A DNA stretch of 33,420 nucleotides from Pirellulales bacterium (GTDB lineage: Bacteria; Planctomycetota; Planctomycetia; Pirellulales; Lacipirellulaceae). The position numbers were made by a program, and so were the translations under genes. The notes under the pieces were generated by a model. That model searched no databases. It was not told the origin of the DNA and was given only the letters and a program-made list of their open reading frames with translations. The stretch spans positions 1-33,420 of the forward strand of contig JADZFK010000242.1 in the NCBI GenBank assembly GCA_020849945.1, read 5' to 3'. Of the stretch, positions 24,967 through 33,373 are shown in pieces (within the stretch, counting starts at the first letter, position 1; every line of letters begins with the position of its first letter).

Positions 24967-26238
24967 CTAAATTTGGGGAGCTGGTTCGTTGGCTTTTTTT
25001 CGAGTCAGCACTTCTTGGTAGAGGTTTGCCACGCGTTGGGCCATCGTCGCATCGGAGAAATAGGCTGCGTGCCGGGCTCGCGCGGCTTGGCCCATTGGAA
25101 TGTAATCGGCACTTTGCGCGATCAACTCATCGAGGGCCGCCGCGAGTTGGCTCACGCTTCCCGGCTCGACGAGGTAGCCCGTCTCCCGATGAACGACCGC
25201 CTCGGGAACTCCTTCGACGCGGGATGCAATGACCGGCAACCCGGCGGCCATCGCTTCGAGCACAACCATCGGCAACCCTTCGCCGAACAAGCTGGGTAGC
25301 ACCAGCGCATCGATCTTGGCAAGCTCCCGCGAAATGTTTCGCGTGAACCCTTCCCAATCGATCGCGGCTTCGAGACCAAGGCGAACGACTTGGCCGCGTA
25401 TTTGGGTTTGATACTCGGGAGACTCGAACGCTCCGACCGCGCGAAGCCGAACGTCGTGGCCTTGCGAACGAACAAGGGCCAGCGCATCGACCAACACTTC
25501 GAGGCCCTTGCGAGGTCGAAACAGTGCCACGACGCCGAGCGTCCAAGTGTGGGTCGGCAGTCGTCGCTTGCGGTCGATCACCATGCTTGGAACGCCGTTT
25601 GGAATGCAAACGATTCGGTTCGATTCGATACCGCGGCCGATCATGTATTCTCGCAAGCTGGGCGATACGGCGATGAGCCGATCGGCGCGACGCACGGCCG
25701 CCCACTCGGTCCAAGCATTCACGCCGTTGAGCAGCCATCGGGTTGAATCGCGGCCGGCCGGGCTGTGCACGTGGTAGATCAACGGCACGCCGGTCCATCG
25801 GGCGGCAATCTTTCCGACGAGTGCGCTCCGCGGCGTGTGGGCGTGGATCAGGTCGTAGCGTTCGGTTCGACAAAGTGCAACGATCTGCTTTACGACCCGC
25901 AGGTCGAGCCGGCCGCGCATCGACATTTCGTGGAGCGGAGACGACCGAGCTTCGCGCGCGGTTGCAAACCGCCCCGGCTTGAGGCTCACCAACCCCACCT
26001 CACAACCAAACTGGGGCAGTTGCTTGGCGAGCAAATCTTGCACTCGCTCGGCGCCCGCGTAGTGCTCACCGTTGATCAAGTGCAAGGCATGGCACGGGCA
26101 GGTGAATGGGCCGCTACGAGAAGCGGCGGCACCCGGCGGCGACTGCATGTCTTCTCGGACCGCTTGCGGAAGGGGAAGAACAACAGGCACCTCATCCACT
26201 GCGAGGCCAACGGGATCATAAAACGTGGGAACCGACAT
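24967..26238 (-). CDS. Family GT4 glycosyltransferase
   Basis: A 423-residue GT-B glycosyltransferase, retaining GT4 family. The N-terminal Rossmann half carries HLINGEHYAGAERVQDLLAKQL (acceptor-side glycine loop), LIHAHTPRSALVGKIAAR, LIYHVHSPAGRDS and DRLIAVSPSLREYMI. The C-terminal half has IPNGVP, TLGVVALFRPRKGLEVLVDAL and the EX7E nucleotide-sugar motif in FGEGLPMVVLEAMAAGLPVIASRVEGVPEAV. It would add a sugar from a nucleotide donor to a surface glycan or lipid at the inner membrane face; donor and acceptor are not predictable. No other polysaccharide genes are near. ATG 26238 is chosen; the open frame to 26271 begins with TTG. Confidence 0.9.
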   Translation of the reverse strand: MSVPTFYDPVGLAVDEVPVVLPLPQAVREDMQSPPGAAASRSGPFTCPCHALHLINGEHYAGAERVQDLLAKQLPQFGCEVGLVSLKPGRFATAREARSSPLHEMSMRGRLDLRVVKQIVALCRTERYDLIHAHTPRSALVGKIAARWTGVPLIYHVHSPAGRDSTRWLLNGVNAWTEWAAVRRADRLIAVSPSLREYMIGRGIESNRIVCIPNGVPSMVIDRKRRLPTHTWTLGVVALFRPRKGLEVLVDALALVRSQGHDVRLRAVGAFESPEYQTQIRGQVVRLGLEAAIDWEGFTRNISRELAKIDALVLPSLFGEGLPMVVLEAMAAGLPVIASRVEGVPEAVVHRETGYLVEPGSVSQLAAALDELIAQSADYIPMGQAARARHAAYFSDATMAQRVANLYQEVLTRKKANEPAPQI

Positions 26239-26401
26239 TCGGGCGAACTCGCGACGAGGTGAGAGGGGCAATCTTCAGAACTCTACCTTGTTCCGATTGC
26301 CCATCCCCTTCCCGTTGCACATCCAGCCTAATTATTTGCTGTAGCGGTCGTATCGAATATCCGGATTCGCAGCTGCTACGCACCGCGAGAAGAACCGCAT
26401 G

Positions 26402-26534
26402 CGAATGACGAATGACGAATAGCTGATGACTGATGACTGATGACTAATAGCTACGGGTATTGGCGGTAGATGCGGCGTTGCCGCCGCCGCTAAAGACTCG
26501 CCCCTCGCCCCTCACGACTAACGACTAACGACTC
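26402..26534. repeat. Cluster of four different heptamer tandem arrays
   Basis: The spacer after the GT4 start contains, in order, CGAATGA repeated 2.7 times (26402-26420), CTGATGA three times (26423-26445), GCCCCTC twice (26500-26513) and ACGACTA three times (26514-26534, last copy ends in C). Every unit is seven bases and the last array abuts the stop codon of the MATE gene. The sequences of the units are unrelated to each other. Confidence 0.95.
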
Positions 26535-27932
26535 TCACACTTGCATGGCGAGCCAGCCGTCGTGGCGGAAGCGAAGGGTCATCAGGATGCAGCGGACGAC
26601 GATGTCGGTTATCGCGGCATACCACGCGCCGATGACCCCCAGCCCGGCCCCGTGGAAGGTGACATCGAGGAATGGAACGTGGATCGCTCCGTGTGCGAGC
26701 AGCAGAGCGAGCGGTACGCGGAAGAAGATGACACCGAAGACGTTGAGCAGGAGTGGAATCCGGGTATCGCCCGCGCCTCGCAGGGCGCCGATCAGCACCA
26801 TCAAGATGGCAAGCGGCACCATGGCGAAGGCGACAACCTGCAGAATCTCGGCTGCGAGCGGAACGACTTCGCCGGCATCACCGCTGAGGAAGAACGAGGC
26901 AAGCGGCACGGCTTGGATGTAAAACACTGCGCCGGCGAGCGACATGACCGCCGAGGCGACGCCGCACGCCATCCAAGCGCTTCGACGAGCGCGAGCCGGG
27001 TCGCGTGCACCGAGGTATTGGCCGGCCATCGTTGCGGCGGAAACCTGAAACGCGCCGCCCGGCATGTACCCCAGGGCTTCGATTTGAATTGCCACGCCAT
27101 GCGCGGCGGCCGCCACATCGCCGAGCGAAAGGATAATGCGCAGGAAGATCAGGTGGCAGAAACTTACGAGCAACACGTCGGTCCCACCGGGGATACCGAT
27201 CCGCAGGATGCGACGGATGAGGTCGAGATCGGGCCGCATGGCGGCAGGCCGCAAGTGGAAACCGGCCCGGCCGCACGCCAGCAGGCCGAGCAGGATGCAC
27301 GCGCCGCCGCAGTGGCCAATCGCGGTGCCGAGCGCGATGCCCGTCCACCCGAGTTGGGGCAGCGGGCCAAGGCCCTGGCAAAGCGAATAGCTGGCAGCGA
27401 TGTTGACCAGGTTGACGATCGCCATGACGACGAGGCCGCTGACGGTATCGCCGGCGGCCCGTAGGCAGGCGACCGCCACCCGCTCGACCATGACGGCGGG
27501 CAACACGCACAGTTCGATGACGAGGTATCGATGGGCGGCCTCGGAGGCTAGCCCTTCCAATCCCATCAACCGCGGGAAGTAGCCCGCGAGCGGCAGTGCA
27601 AACGCCATGAGCAGCAGCGACCAGAGAAAGCCGCTCACGATGGATTGGTTCATTACCCGATCGGCCATCTTGAAATCGCGTGCCCCGACGAAGCGAGCCA
27701 CCAAGGCCGTGGAACCGAGCGCGATGAAGTTGAACACGTTGCCCGTAAGCCACAGAGCGTAGATCATCAGGGCCATGGCCGCCACGTAGGCTTCATGCTG
27801 CAAGAAGTTGCCGGTGAGCCACATATCTGTGAACCCAACGAGCAGGTGGAGTACCTGTTCGAGGAGCACGGGCCAAGTTAATCGCAACATCGGCCGAAAG
27901 GTGCCGGGTTCATCGACAAACGACGTTCGCAT
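26535..27932 (-). CDS. MATE family efflux transporter
   Basis: A 465-residue inner-membrane protein with twelve hydrophobic helices in two homologous halves, matching the usual MATE length of 450-480. The first half opens with RLTWPVLLEQVLHLLVGFTDMWLTGN and continues with ALGSTALVARFVGARDFKMADRVMNQS. The second half starts IRRILRIGIPGGTDVLL and holds AAAAHGVAIQIEALGYMPGGAFQVSAATMAGQYLGA, with GALRGAGDTRIP later. Such proteins export drugs or metabolites using sodium or proton gradients; the substrate is unknown. The position in the tree (NorM-like or DinF-like) was not determined. ATG 27932 is the natural start. It is divergent from the NfeD gene. Confidence 0.92.
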   Translation of the reverse strand: MRTSFVDEPGTFRPMLRLTWPVLLEQVLHLLVGFTDMWLTGNFLQHEAYVAAMALMIYALWLTGNVFNFIALGSTALVARFVGARDFKMADRVMNQSIVSGFLWSLLLMAFALPLAGYFPRLMGLEGLASEAAHRYLVIELCVLPAVMVERVAVACLRAAGDTVSGLVVMAIVNLVNIAASYSLCQGLGPLPQLGWTGIALGTAIGHCGGACILLGLLACGRAGFHLRPAAMRPDLDLIRRILRIGIPGGTDVLLVSFCHLIFLRIILSLGDVAAAAHGVAIQIEALGYMPGGAFQVSAATMAGQYLGARDPARARRSAWMACGVASAVMSLAGAVFYIQAVPLASFFLSGDAGEVVPLAAEILQVVAFAMVPLAILMVLIGALRGAGDTRIPLLLNVFGVIFFRVPLALLLAHGAIHVPFLDVTFHGAGLGVIGAWYAAITDIVVRCILMTLRFRHDGWLAMQV

Positions 27933-28013
27933 ATAATTTCAGACCACGGGTCCAGGCATTGCGTACAAACCATCATCGCGGCTGGTGCCGCTTATCGGGT
28001 TTTTTGCGCGGTT

Positions 28014-28042
28014 TTGCCCTGCCAATGGGTAAGGCTTATAAT
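28014..28042 (+). promoter_or_regulatory. Sigma-70 promoter for the NfeD-family gene
   Basis: TTGCCC (28014-28019) and a consensus TATAAT (28037-28042) are separated by 17 bases. The start of the NfeD-family gene lies 84 bases downstream, giving a leader of about 75 bases. Just before it is a T-rich stretch, GGGTTTTTTGCGCGGTTTTG. Confidence 0.7.
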
Positions 28043-28126
28043 TCGTGGGCCAAGCATCGAACGCGGGGCTAGCGCGGGCATTCGATCGGCGAGGGAATTC
28101 TAGCCGACCAAGGATCGTTATCGCAA

Positions 28127-30541
28127 ATGGTTCCCAACAGGCTACATCTTCTCCGTTCGATTCCGCGCCTTGTAATTCTCACGGCTGTGGCGGGCTCGTT
28201 GGCCCTGCTCTGCTTGGCTGCTTCCGTTCGCGCTGCGGAGGACGTCCCGAAATCCAACGCGGAGAGCGAGTTGAAGTCCACGCCGAGCCAGGGGGCCGAA
28301 GGCCCGCCGGCGGGTGATTCCTCGTCGGCCCCGCCGGCTTCCGATCCCCAACCTGCCGCAACCTTGCCCGAGCCAGCTGCGGAGCCCGCTTCCACTGCTT
28401 CGAATCCGAAAGTGGAAGCCGACGCGGTTCGCACGCCAGCCAAGCTTGGCGAAGGTGCGATGGTTCGAGTTCGCCTTCCGCTGAAAGGGCTTGCGGACGA
28501 AGACGCGAAGTCCGCGATCCAACGAGTCGTCGAACGCCTGCTCGCTTCACCAAGCAGCGACGGCCGACGCCCTACGCTTGTGCTCGAATTGTGTCCGCAA
28601 TCGAGCGAGGCTGAGTTCGGTCGCGGCACCGACTTCACGCGAGCACTGTCGTTGGCCGATTTCCTCACTCGGCCCGAGATGTCTGCCGTCAAAACGGTTG
28701 CCCACGTGCCGCGAACGATCAAGGGGCACGGCGTGCTCATCGCGTTAGCTTGCGACCAGATCGCCATTCACCCCGATGCCGAGCTTGGCGAAGCGGGGAT
28801 CGATGAAGACTCTCGGCGCGCGATCGACTCAAAAAGACGAGCCGCTTACGTCTCCGTCGTCAAGGCGAAGCACTCGGTGCCGCTGGCCGTGGCGCTCGGA
28901 ATGGTCGATCGCCAACTCGAAGTTCTGCAGGTGGAAACCGACGCAGGGATCGAGTATGCCCTGCGCGACGACCTGCCCGAACTTGCCAAGAAGCACACGA
29001 TCATTGCCGAGAACACGATCGTGCCGGCCGGGTCGTTGGGAACTTTTTCGGGCCGCGAGGGCCGCGAATTCGGCCTTCTGCAGATACGCGATACGGAATC
29101 GCTTGCCCGTTCGCTCGGGTTGCCGGCCTCTGTCGTTTCGCTCGATCAATCGATGCAGGGGAATTGGCGCCCGGTGGTGCTGAGGATCGAGGGGCCCATT
29201 ACGCACCGCAAGGCAAGGCAGTTCAGTACCTTGCTGGGTGTCGAGCTTTCCAAGCGGAAGACGAATTGGATTGCCGTCACGATCAACAGTGCGGGCGGCT
29301 CCTTGGGAGACTGCTTGGACATGGCCGCCACCCTGGCACAACTGGATTCGGACGAAGTCCACACGGTGGCCTACGTGCCGGTCGAGGCGGCGGGTGGAGC
29401 GGGCATCATCGCGCTTGCATGCGACCAAGTCGTATTGCAGCCGGAGGCGCATCTTGGTGGAAAGGTTCTTGGCCCCGAGGACCCCGAGACGTTGGGTACC
29501 GCCAAGAAGCAGATTCAGGAATCGCTTGCGAAACATCTGCCGCATGGGTGGTCGCTTCCGATGGCGATGATCGACCCGAGTATCGAACTCTACGCCTACC
29601 AGAACGTGAGCACCGGGGAAGTTCGCTACCTTTCGGCAGAGGAAGCGGGTGCGCTGGAGGAGGCCGCCAAGTGGCGCCGCGGCGCGCGCTTCAAACCGGC
29701 CAACGAATCGCTGATTCTGCCGAGTGCCCAGGCCCGGGAGATGGGCTTTGCGCATCAAATTGTCAACAGTTTTGATGAACTTCGCCAACTCTATGTAATC
29801 CGCCAGGAAGTCCGCGAGGCCAAGCCGAATTGGGCTCTGGAACTGATCGAAGCGCTTGCGACACCGGGGCTGGCCATTCTCTTGCTCCTCATCGGCTTCA
29901 TCGGCGTTTACATCGAACTTCATAGCCCGGGCATTGGGGCTGGCGGATTCATCGCCGCACTTGCCTTTCTTCTCTTCTTCTGGAGTAAATTCCTGGACGG
30001 CACCGCCGAGTGGCTTGAAGTCCTCCTATTTCTCACCGGCGTGTTTTTTCTGCTTGTGGAATTGCTCCTGTTGCCGGGTTTTGGCATCTTCGGCCTGGGC
30101 GGCGGCGCGATGATCCTGGCGTCGCTCGTGCTCGCCTCGCAAACCTTTGTGTTCCCTCACACCGAATCGCAAATGGTTGAGCTACGCCGTTCGCTGATGG
30201 TGGTCGCTGCCGCGGGCTTGGGCTTGATGATCGCGGGATTCAGCCTGCGCCGTTACTTGCCGCAGGCGCCGGGTTTCCGGCGTCTGCTTCTTCAACCCAT
30301 GCCTGAAGAGGACTTGGCCGACTTGGATTACCGCGAAGCGATCGCCGATTACTCGAACCTTGTTGGCGAACAGGGTGAGGCCTTTACCAATCTCATGCCC
30401 GCCGGGAAAGCCGTTTTTTCCGGCCAACTCATTGATGTGATTGCCGAAGGGCTGCCCATCGACCGCGGACGAACGGTCGTCGTCGTGAAGACCCGCGGCA
30501 ACCGCGTCGTCGTCCGGGCACTCGAAAACCCGAGCGGCTAA
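28127..30541 (+). CDS. NfeD-family membrane protein with two degenerate ClpP/crotonase-like domains
   Basis: An 804-residue protein. The signal/anchor is 14-36, then an Ala/Pro/Ser-rich stretch to about 105. ClpP-like domain 1 is about 110-250 and domain 2 about 345-480. Four to five transmembrane helices (about 580-690: LLLLIGFIGVYIELHSPGIG ... LVELLLLPGFGIFGLGGG) precede a soluble NfeD OB-fold (about 745-804: GKAVFSGQLIDVIAEGLPI). NfeD proteins act with stomatins in membrane quality control; long forms carry a Ser-Lys protease. At the Ser site (AxSAG in active relatives) domain 1 has KGHGVLIAL (199-207) and domain 2 AGGAGIIAL (422-430): Gly/His, no Ser. The oxyanion INSAGGS loop (387-392) remains in domain 2. 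No stomatin gene follows. A GTG/ATG alternative is not needed; AAGGA lies 11 bases before ATG 28127. Confidence 0.87.
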   Translation: MVPNRLHLLRSIPRLVILTAVAGSLALLCLAASVRAAEDVPKSNAESELKSTPSQGAEGPPAGDSSSAPPASDPQPAATLPEPAAEPASTASNPKVEADAVRTPAKLGEGAMVRVRLPLKGLADEDAKSAIQRVVERLLASPSSDGRRPTLVLELCPQSSEAEFGRGTDFTRALSLADFLTRPEMSAVKTVAHVPRTIKGHGVLIALACDQIAIHPDAELGEAGIDEDSRRAIDSKRRAAYVSVVKAKHSVPLAVALGMVDRQLEVLQVETDAGIEYALRDDLPELAKKHTIIAENTIVPAGSLGTFSGREGREFGLLQIRDTESLARSLGLPASVVSLDQSMQGNWRPVVLRIEGPITHRKARQFSTLLGVELSKRKTNWIAVTINSAGGSLGDCLDMAATLAQLDSDEVHTVAYVPVEAAGGAGIIALACDQVVLQPEAHLGGKVLGPEDPETLGTAKKQIQESLAKHLPHGWSLPMAMIDPSIELYAYQNVSTGEVRYLSAEEAGALEEAAKWRRGARFKPANESLILPSAQAREMGFAHQIVNSFDELRQLYVIRQEVREAKPNWALELIEALATPGLAILLLLIGFIGVYIELHSPGIGAGGFIAALAFLLFFWSKFLDGTAEWLEVLLFLTGVFFLLVELLLLPGFGIFGLGGGAMILASLVLASQTFVFPHTESQMVELRRSLMVVAAAGLGLMIAGFSLRRYLPQAPGFRRLLLQPMPEEDLADLDYREAIADYSNLVGEQGEAFTNLMPAGKAVFSGQLIDVIAEGLPIDRGRTVVVVKTRGNRVVVRALENPSG

Positions 30542-31770
30542 CGCTCGATCTCGATTGCCGTTTCCACTCGTCCCGAGGAGTCGGCCATCGCGCGGGGCAT
30601 GGCGTTTGTGTTGGCGACCATTGCAACGTTGCCTTGCCGATCGACGGCAATCAGGCCGCCATCCTCTGGCTTCAGAACTTTGAAGACACATTCCTTGGCC
30701 GCTTCATCGAGCGTAAGGCCGCGCGACTCCATCAGGATACCCATCCGCGCGCAAATGGAATGGCGGATAAACTCCTCGCCTTTGCCCGTGCCGCTCACCG
30801 CGCACGAGCCGTTGTTCGCATAGTTGCCCGCGCCGATGATTGGCGAATCGCCGATTCGGCCGGGCATCTTGCCCGTTCGGCCGCCCGTGCTGGTGGCGGC
30901 GGCCAGATTGCCGTGGCGATCGAGCGCCACACAGCCCACCGTGCCATGTCCTCCGCTATCCGCCTGTTGAAAAACGCCATCGAGGCGTTTTTCAACCTCG
31001 CCAAGCTCGGAGCCAAGCTCCTCGCGGCTTGCAAGACAGCGACTTAGGTCGCTGTTTTGGCATGGCATCCATGCCATGACGCCGCCCGTTGACTTCTTCA
31101 ACGGGCGGCTATCACCCCGCACATTGGTTGCACGCGCCGCAGCACGCTTCAACGGGTAGCCAGGTTTTGTGATGGGCGGATGCCCCTCGGCCGCAAGCCA
31201 AAGATTGAGCTGCTCGAATCGGCGATCGGTGTAATAATAATCTTGCGAAACCTGCTCGCAGGCATGTTGCTTTCCGAACGCGTCGGCCCGTTCGCCCGCC
31301 AAGAATACGTGTTGGGTATGCTCCATCACGAGCCGCGCCGCCACCACTGGGTTCTTCAGTGTTTTCACGCCGCCCACGCCACCGCATCGCAACGTAGCGC
31401 CGTCCATGATCGAAGCGTCCAGCTCGTGCGTTCCCTCGCGGGTAAAGACGGCACCGCGCCCGGCGTTGAATCGCGGATCATTCTCCAGCGCGACGACAAC
31501 CTTCTCCACCGCTTCGAGCGCCGTGCCGCCATTTGATAGCACGTCGCGCCCGACGCCGATGGCGGCCCGCAGCGATTTGTCCATCGCCGCTCGTTCGGCC
31601 GGCTCCGTCTTGCGAGCCGTGCTCCCTGCTCCGCCATGCAGCACCACGACCCAGCGCCCTTCGGCCTGCTCCGCTCTGGCCGATCCTCCTAAAATGGAAG
31701 ATCCAACCAGCGCCACGAAACCAACCATGAGAACGCAAGCCTTCTGATTCCGCCCTACCGAAATGAACAT
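30538..31770 (-). CDS. Exported isoaspartyl peptidase / L-asparaginase with enlarged linker
   Basis: A 410-residue N-terminal nucleophile hydrolase of the IaaA/plant-type asparaginase family; it self-cleaves into two subunits and hydrolyses isoaspartyl dipeptides or asparagine. A signal peptide (about 10-33) targets it outside. Motifs: VVVLHGGAGS (41-50), LENDPRFNAGRGAVFT (95-110), ELDASIMDGATLRCGGV (116-132), KNPVVAARLVM, the nucleophile Thr277 in HGTVGCVALDRHGNLAAATSTGG, IGDSPIIGAGNYAN and SGTGKGEEFIR. The linker ahead of Thr277 is unusually long: residues 221-269 are encoded by an array of DNA palindromes. The excess is in frame, so the enzyme may still mature. Its stop overlaps the NfeD stop by four bases (convergent). 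AAGG seven bases before ATG 31770. Confidence 0.92.
   Translation of the reverse strand: MFISVGRNQKACVLMVGFVALVGSSILGGSARAEQAEGRWVVVLHGGAGSTARKTEPAERAAMDKSLRAAIGVGRDVLSNGGTALEAVEKVVVALENDPRFNAGRGAVFTREGTHELDASIMDGATLRCGGVGGVKTLKNPVVAARLVMEHTQHVFLAGERADAFGKQHACEQVSQDYYYTDRRFEQLNLWLAAEGHPPITKPGYPLKRAAARATNVRGDSRPLKKSTGGVMAWMPCQNSDLSRCLASREELGSELGEVEKRLDGVFQQADSGGHGTVGCVALDRHGNLAAATSTGGRTGKMPGRIGDSPIIGAGNYANNGSCAVSGTGKGEEFIRHSICARMGILMESRGLTLDEAAKECVFKVLKPEDGGLIAVDRQGNVAMVANTNAMPRAMADSSGRVETAIEIER
30966..31109. repeat. Array of four perfect palindromes inside the asparaginase gene
   Basis: Four hairpins: GTTGAAAAACGCC / GGCGTTTTTCAAC (30966-30978 / 30984-30996), ACAGCGAC / GTCGCTGT (31036-31043 / 31048-31055), TGGCATGG / CCATGCCA (31058-31065 / 31069-31076) and GCCGCCCGTTGA / TCAACGGGCGGC (31081-31092 / 31098-31109). 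The span is exactly 144 bases, 48 codons, with no stop in the minus-strand frame. A further CTTCAACGGG word at about 31150 echoes the last stem, and CTTCAACGGG also occurs near 2177. Confidence 0.95.
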
Positions 31771-31817
31771 GGAATTGCCTTTCTAGCGAGATTAGTCCGC
31801 ATTTCTGACAATCAAAA

Positions 31818-31971
31818 CCACGGAGGCACGGAGCCACGGAGAAAACCAGTAGCAAGTACCCCTACCCCAAGGAACGGTGGAAACACCCTGTTTTCTAGCT
31901 ACGGGCGGTTGACCTTGCTTCCAACGATCTCTTGGCTTGTTCTCCGTGACCTCGGTGTGCTCTGTGGTGAA
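31818..31971. repeat. Inverted-repeat element in the spacer 31771-32176
   Basis: ACCACGGAGGCACGGAGCCA + CGGAGAA (31818-31844) and the inverted, diverged copy TTCTCCGTGACCTCGGTGTG + CTCTGTGGT (about 31940-31968) flank about 95 bases. A partial relative (GTGTCCGCCGTGTCTTTGTGGTGA) is at about 2268-2291. The shape is that of a small non-autonomous element, but no target duplication was seen. The rest of the spacer contains no gene. Confidence 0.65.
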
Positions 31972-32176
31972 AAATCCGGGTTAGGGCCGCAAATGCAGCC
32001 TCATTCAACAGGGAACCTGGGCCCCAAGTATCGCGGGGGCTTCATTAATCGGCTGGTCTGAAGTACAAATAGAACCAGTTCACCGCTCCGCGATCTGCGA
32101 TGCTGCCGATCGCCGGTGATCGCCGAGTGTCCTTTGGCGAGCCAACTACTCCATAACATCGCAGGAGCTGTGCCAC

Positions 32177-32914
32177 GTGTCAAACTTCTACTCGATAAAC
32201 GGGCGATGGTGGGCGTTGCTAGTTCTATTGTTACCGGCCCGGTTGGCATGGGCAGAAGAAAGCTCGAACGCGCCAAGGGCATTCATCGATGGCACCGGAT
32301 TGGGGTGGGTGAGCCTCGGCGGCGATGACTTCGCGCCTGTCAACGGTGCGCCCGATACCTGGGCTTGGAGGGATGGCACGGCCCACTGCAGTGGAAAGCC
32401 CGTCGGCGTCACGCGAAGCATCAAGCCATACACGAACTTCGAATTCGTTCTTGAATGGAAGCACCTCAAGCCGGCCGGCAACTCGGGTGTGTTTGTTTGG
32501 ACCGACCCGGAAAGCCTCGAAGGCCTGTCCCCCGGCAAATTGCCGAACCGCGGAATCGAGGTTCAGATTCTCGATCACGGTTATGCTTCGCAATACGAAA
32601 AGCGACACGGCAAGAAGGCCGATTGGTTCACCACCAACGGCGACGTGTTTCTCGTTGGCCGGGCAAAAATGGAGCCACTCGGCTTGCGTTCGCCCGACGG
32701 CAAGCGTAGCTTCCCGCGCAAGAACTTGAGCAGGGGGGTCGGTGAGTGGAACCACTACTACATTCGCGCCATTCATGGAGAAGTTCGGCTTTGGGTGAAC
32801 GGCGAGGAAGTTTCCGGCGGCACCAAGTGCGACCCCAACACCGGCTACCTCTGCCTCGAATCGGAAGGTTCGCCCGTCGAGTTCAAGAATTTGCGAATCC
32901 GCGAACTGCCATGA
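32177..32914 (+). CDS. Exported DUF1080 (3-keto-disaccharide hydrolase) protein
   Basis: A 245-residue exported protein. The signal peptide is WWALLVLLLPARLAWAEE. The DUF1080 beta-jelly-roll (concanavalin-like) fold follows: FIDGTGLGWVSLGG, WAWRDGTAHCSGKPVG, TRSIKPYTNFEFVLEWKHLKPAGNSGVFVW, NRGIEVQILDHGYA, GEWNHYYIRAIHGEVRLWVNGEEV, GYLCLESEGSPVEFKNLRIREL. This order (E.W...GNSG...W; GIE.QILD; WN...I...G....WVNG; G.I.LQSEG.PV.F.NI...) is diagnostic. DUF1080 proteins have been shown to act on 3-keto-sugars in other bacteria and are extremely common in Planctomycetes. Translation most likely starts at GTG 32177, with GGAG at 32164-32167. The gene is alone here. Confidence 0.88.
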   Translation: MSNFYSINGRWWALLVLLLPARLAWAEESSNAPRAFIDGTGLGWVSLGGDDFAPVNGAPDTWAWRDGTAHCSGKPVGVTRSIKPYTNFEFVLEWKHLKPAGNSGVFVWTDPESLEGLSPGKLPNRGIEVQILDHGYASQYEKRHGKKADWFTTNGDVFLVGRAKMEPLGLRSPDGKRSFPRKNLSRGVGEWNHYYIRAIHGEVRLWVNGEEVSGGTKCDPNTGYLCLESEGSPVEFKNLRIRELP

Positions 32915-32986
32915 CCTTCAGGCAGGTACGCACGACTATTTTTTCACTAGGCTTGCCGCTTCCAACCCATGCTATTTCGATAGACC

Positions 32987-33361
32987 ATGTTCAAAGCACT
33001 CGGAAATCTCGCCAATCTTGGTTCGCTCGTTAAGCAGGCCCAGGAGATGGGCAATCGCATGCAGGCTTTGCAAGAGCAACTCAAGCTCAAACGGGCCACT
33101 GGCACGGCCGGCGGCGGGCTGGTCGAGGTGGAAGCGAACGGCATCGGCGAGGCACTTGCCGTTCGGATCGATCCTTCGCTCTTTGAGAAAGGCGAGCGCG
33201 AAATGATCGAAGACCTTCTGCCTGCCGCCTTCAATGCCGCTCAAGCCAAGGCCAAGCAGCTCCACGCGGAGGCGATGCAATCGATTGCCGGAGATCTTTC
33301 GCTCCCCGGCTTGGGTGAAGCACTCGCTCAACTCGGAAATCCACCCGGCCCCGGCGTTTGA
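32987..33361 (+). CDS. ybaB: YbaB/EbfC nucleoid-associated protein
   Basis: A 124-residue YbaB/EbfC family DNA-binding protein. It opens MFKALGNLANLGSLVKQAQEMGNRMQALQEQL, the long N-terminal helix that makes the tweezer-like dimer. Then come VEVEANGIGEALAVRIDPSLF, the central antiparallel strands, and a helix LLPAAFNAAQAKAKQLHAEAMQSI; it ends LSLPGLGEAL and a short Pro/Gly tail. Dimers bind DNA with little sequence preference and help organise the nucleoid. The gene normally sits directly before recR, and often after dnaX; neither is confirmed here because the window ends 59 bases later. The helix starts at the ATG, so this start is firm. Confidence 0.93.
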   Translation: MFKALGNLANLGSLVKQAQEMGNRMQALQEQLKLKRATGTAGGGLVEVEANGIGEALAVRIDPSLFEKGEREMIEDLLPAAFNAAQAKAKQLHAEAMQSIAGDLSLPGLGEALAQLGNPPGPGV

Positions 33362-33373
33362 ACGGCGGTTCGG

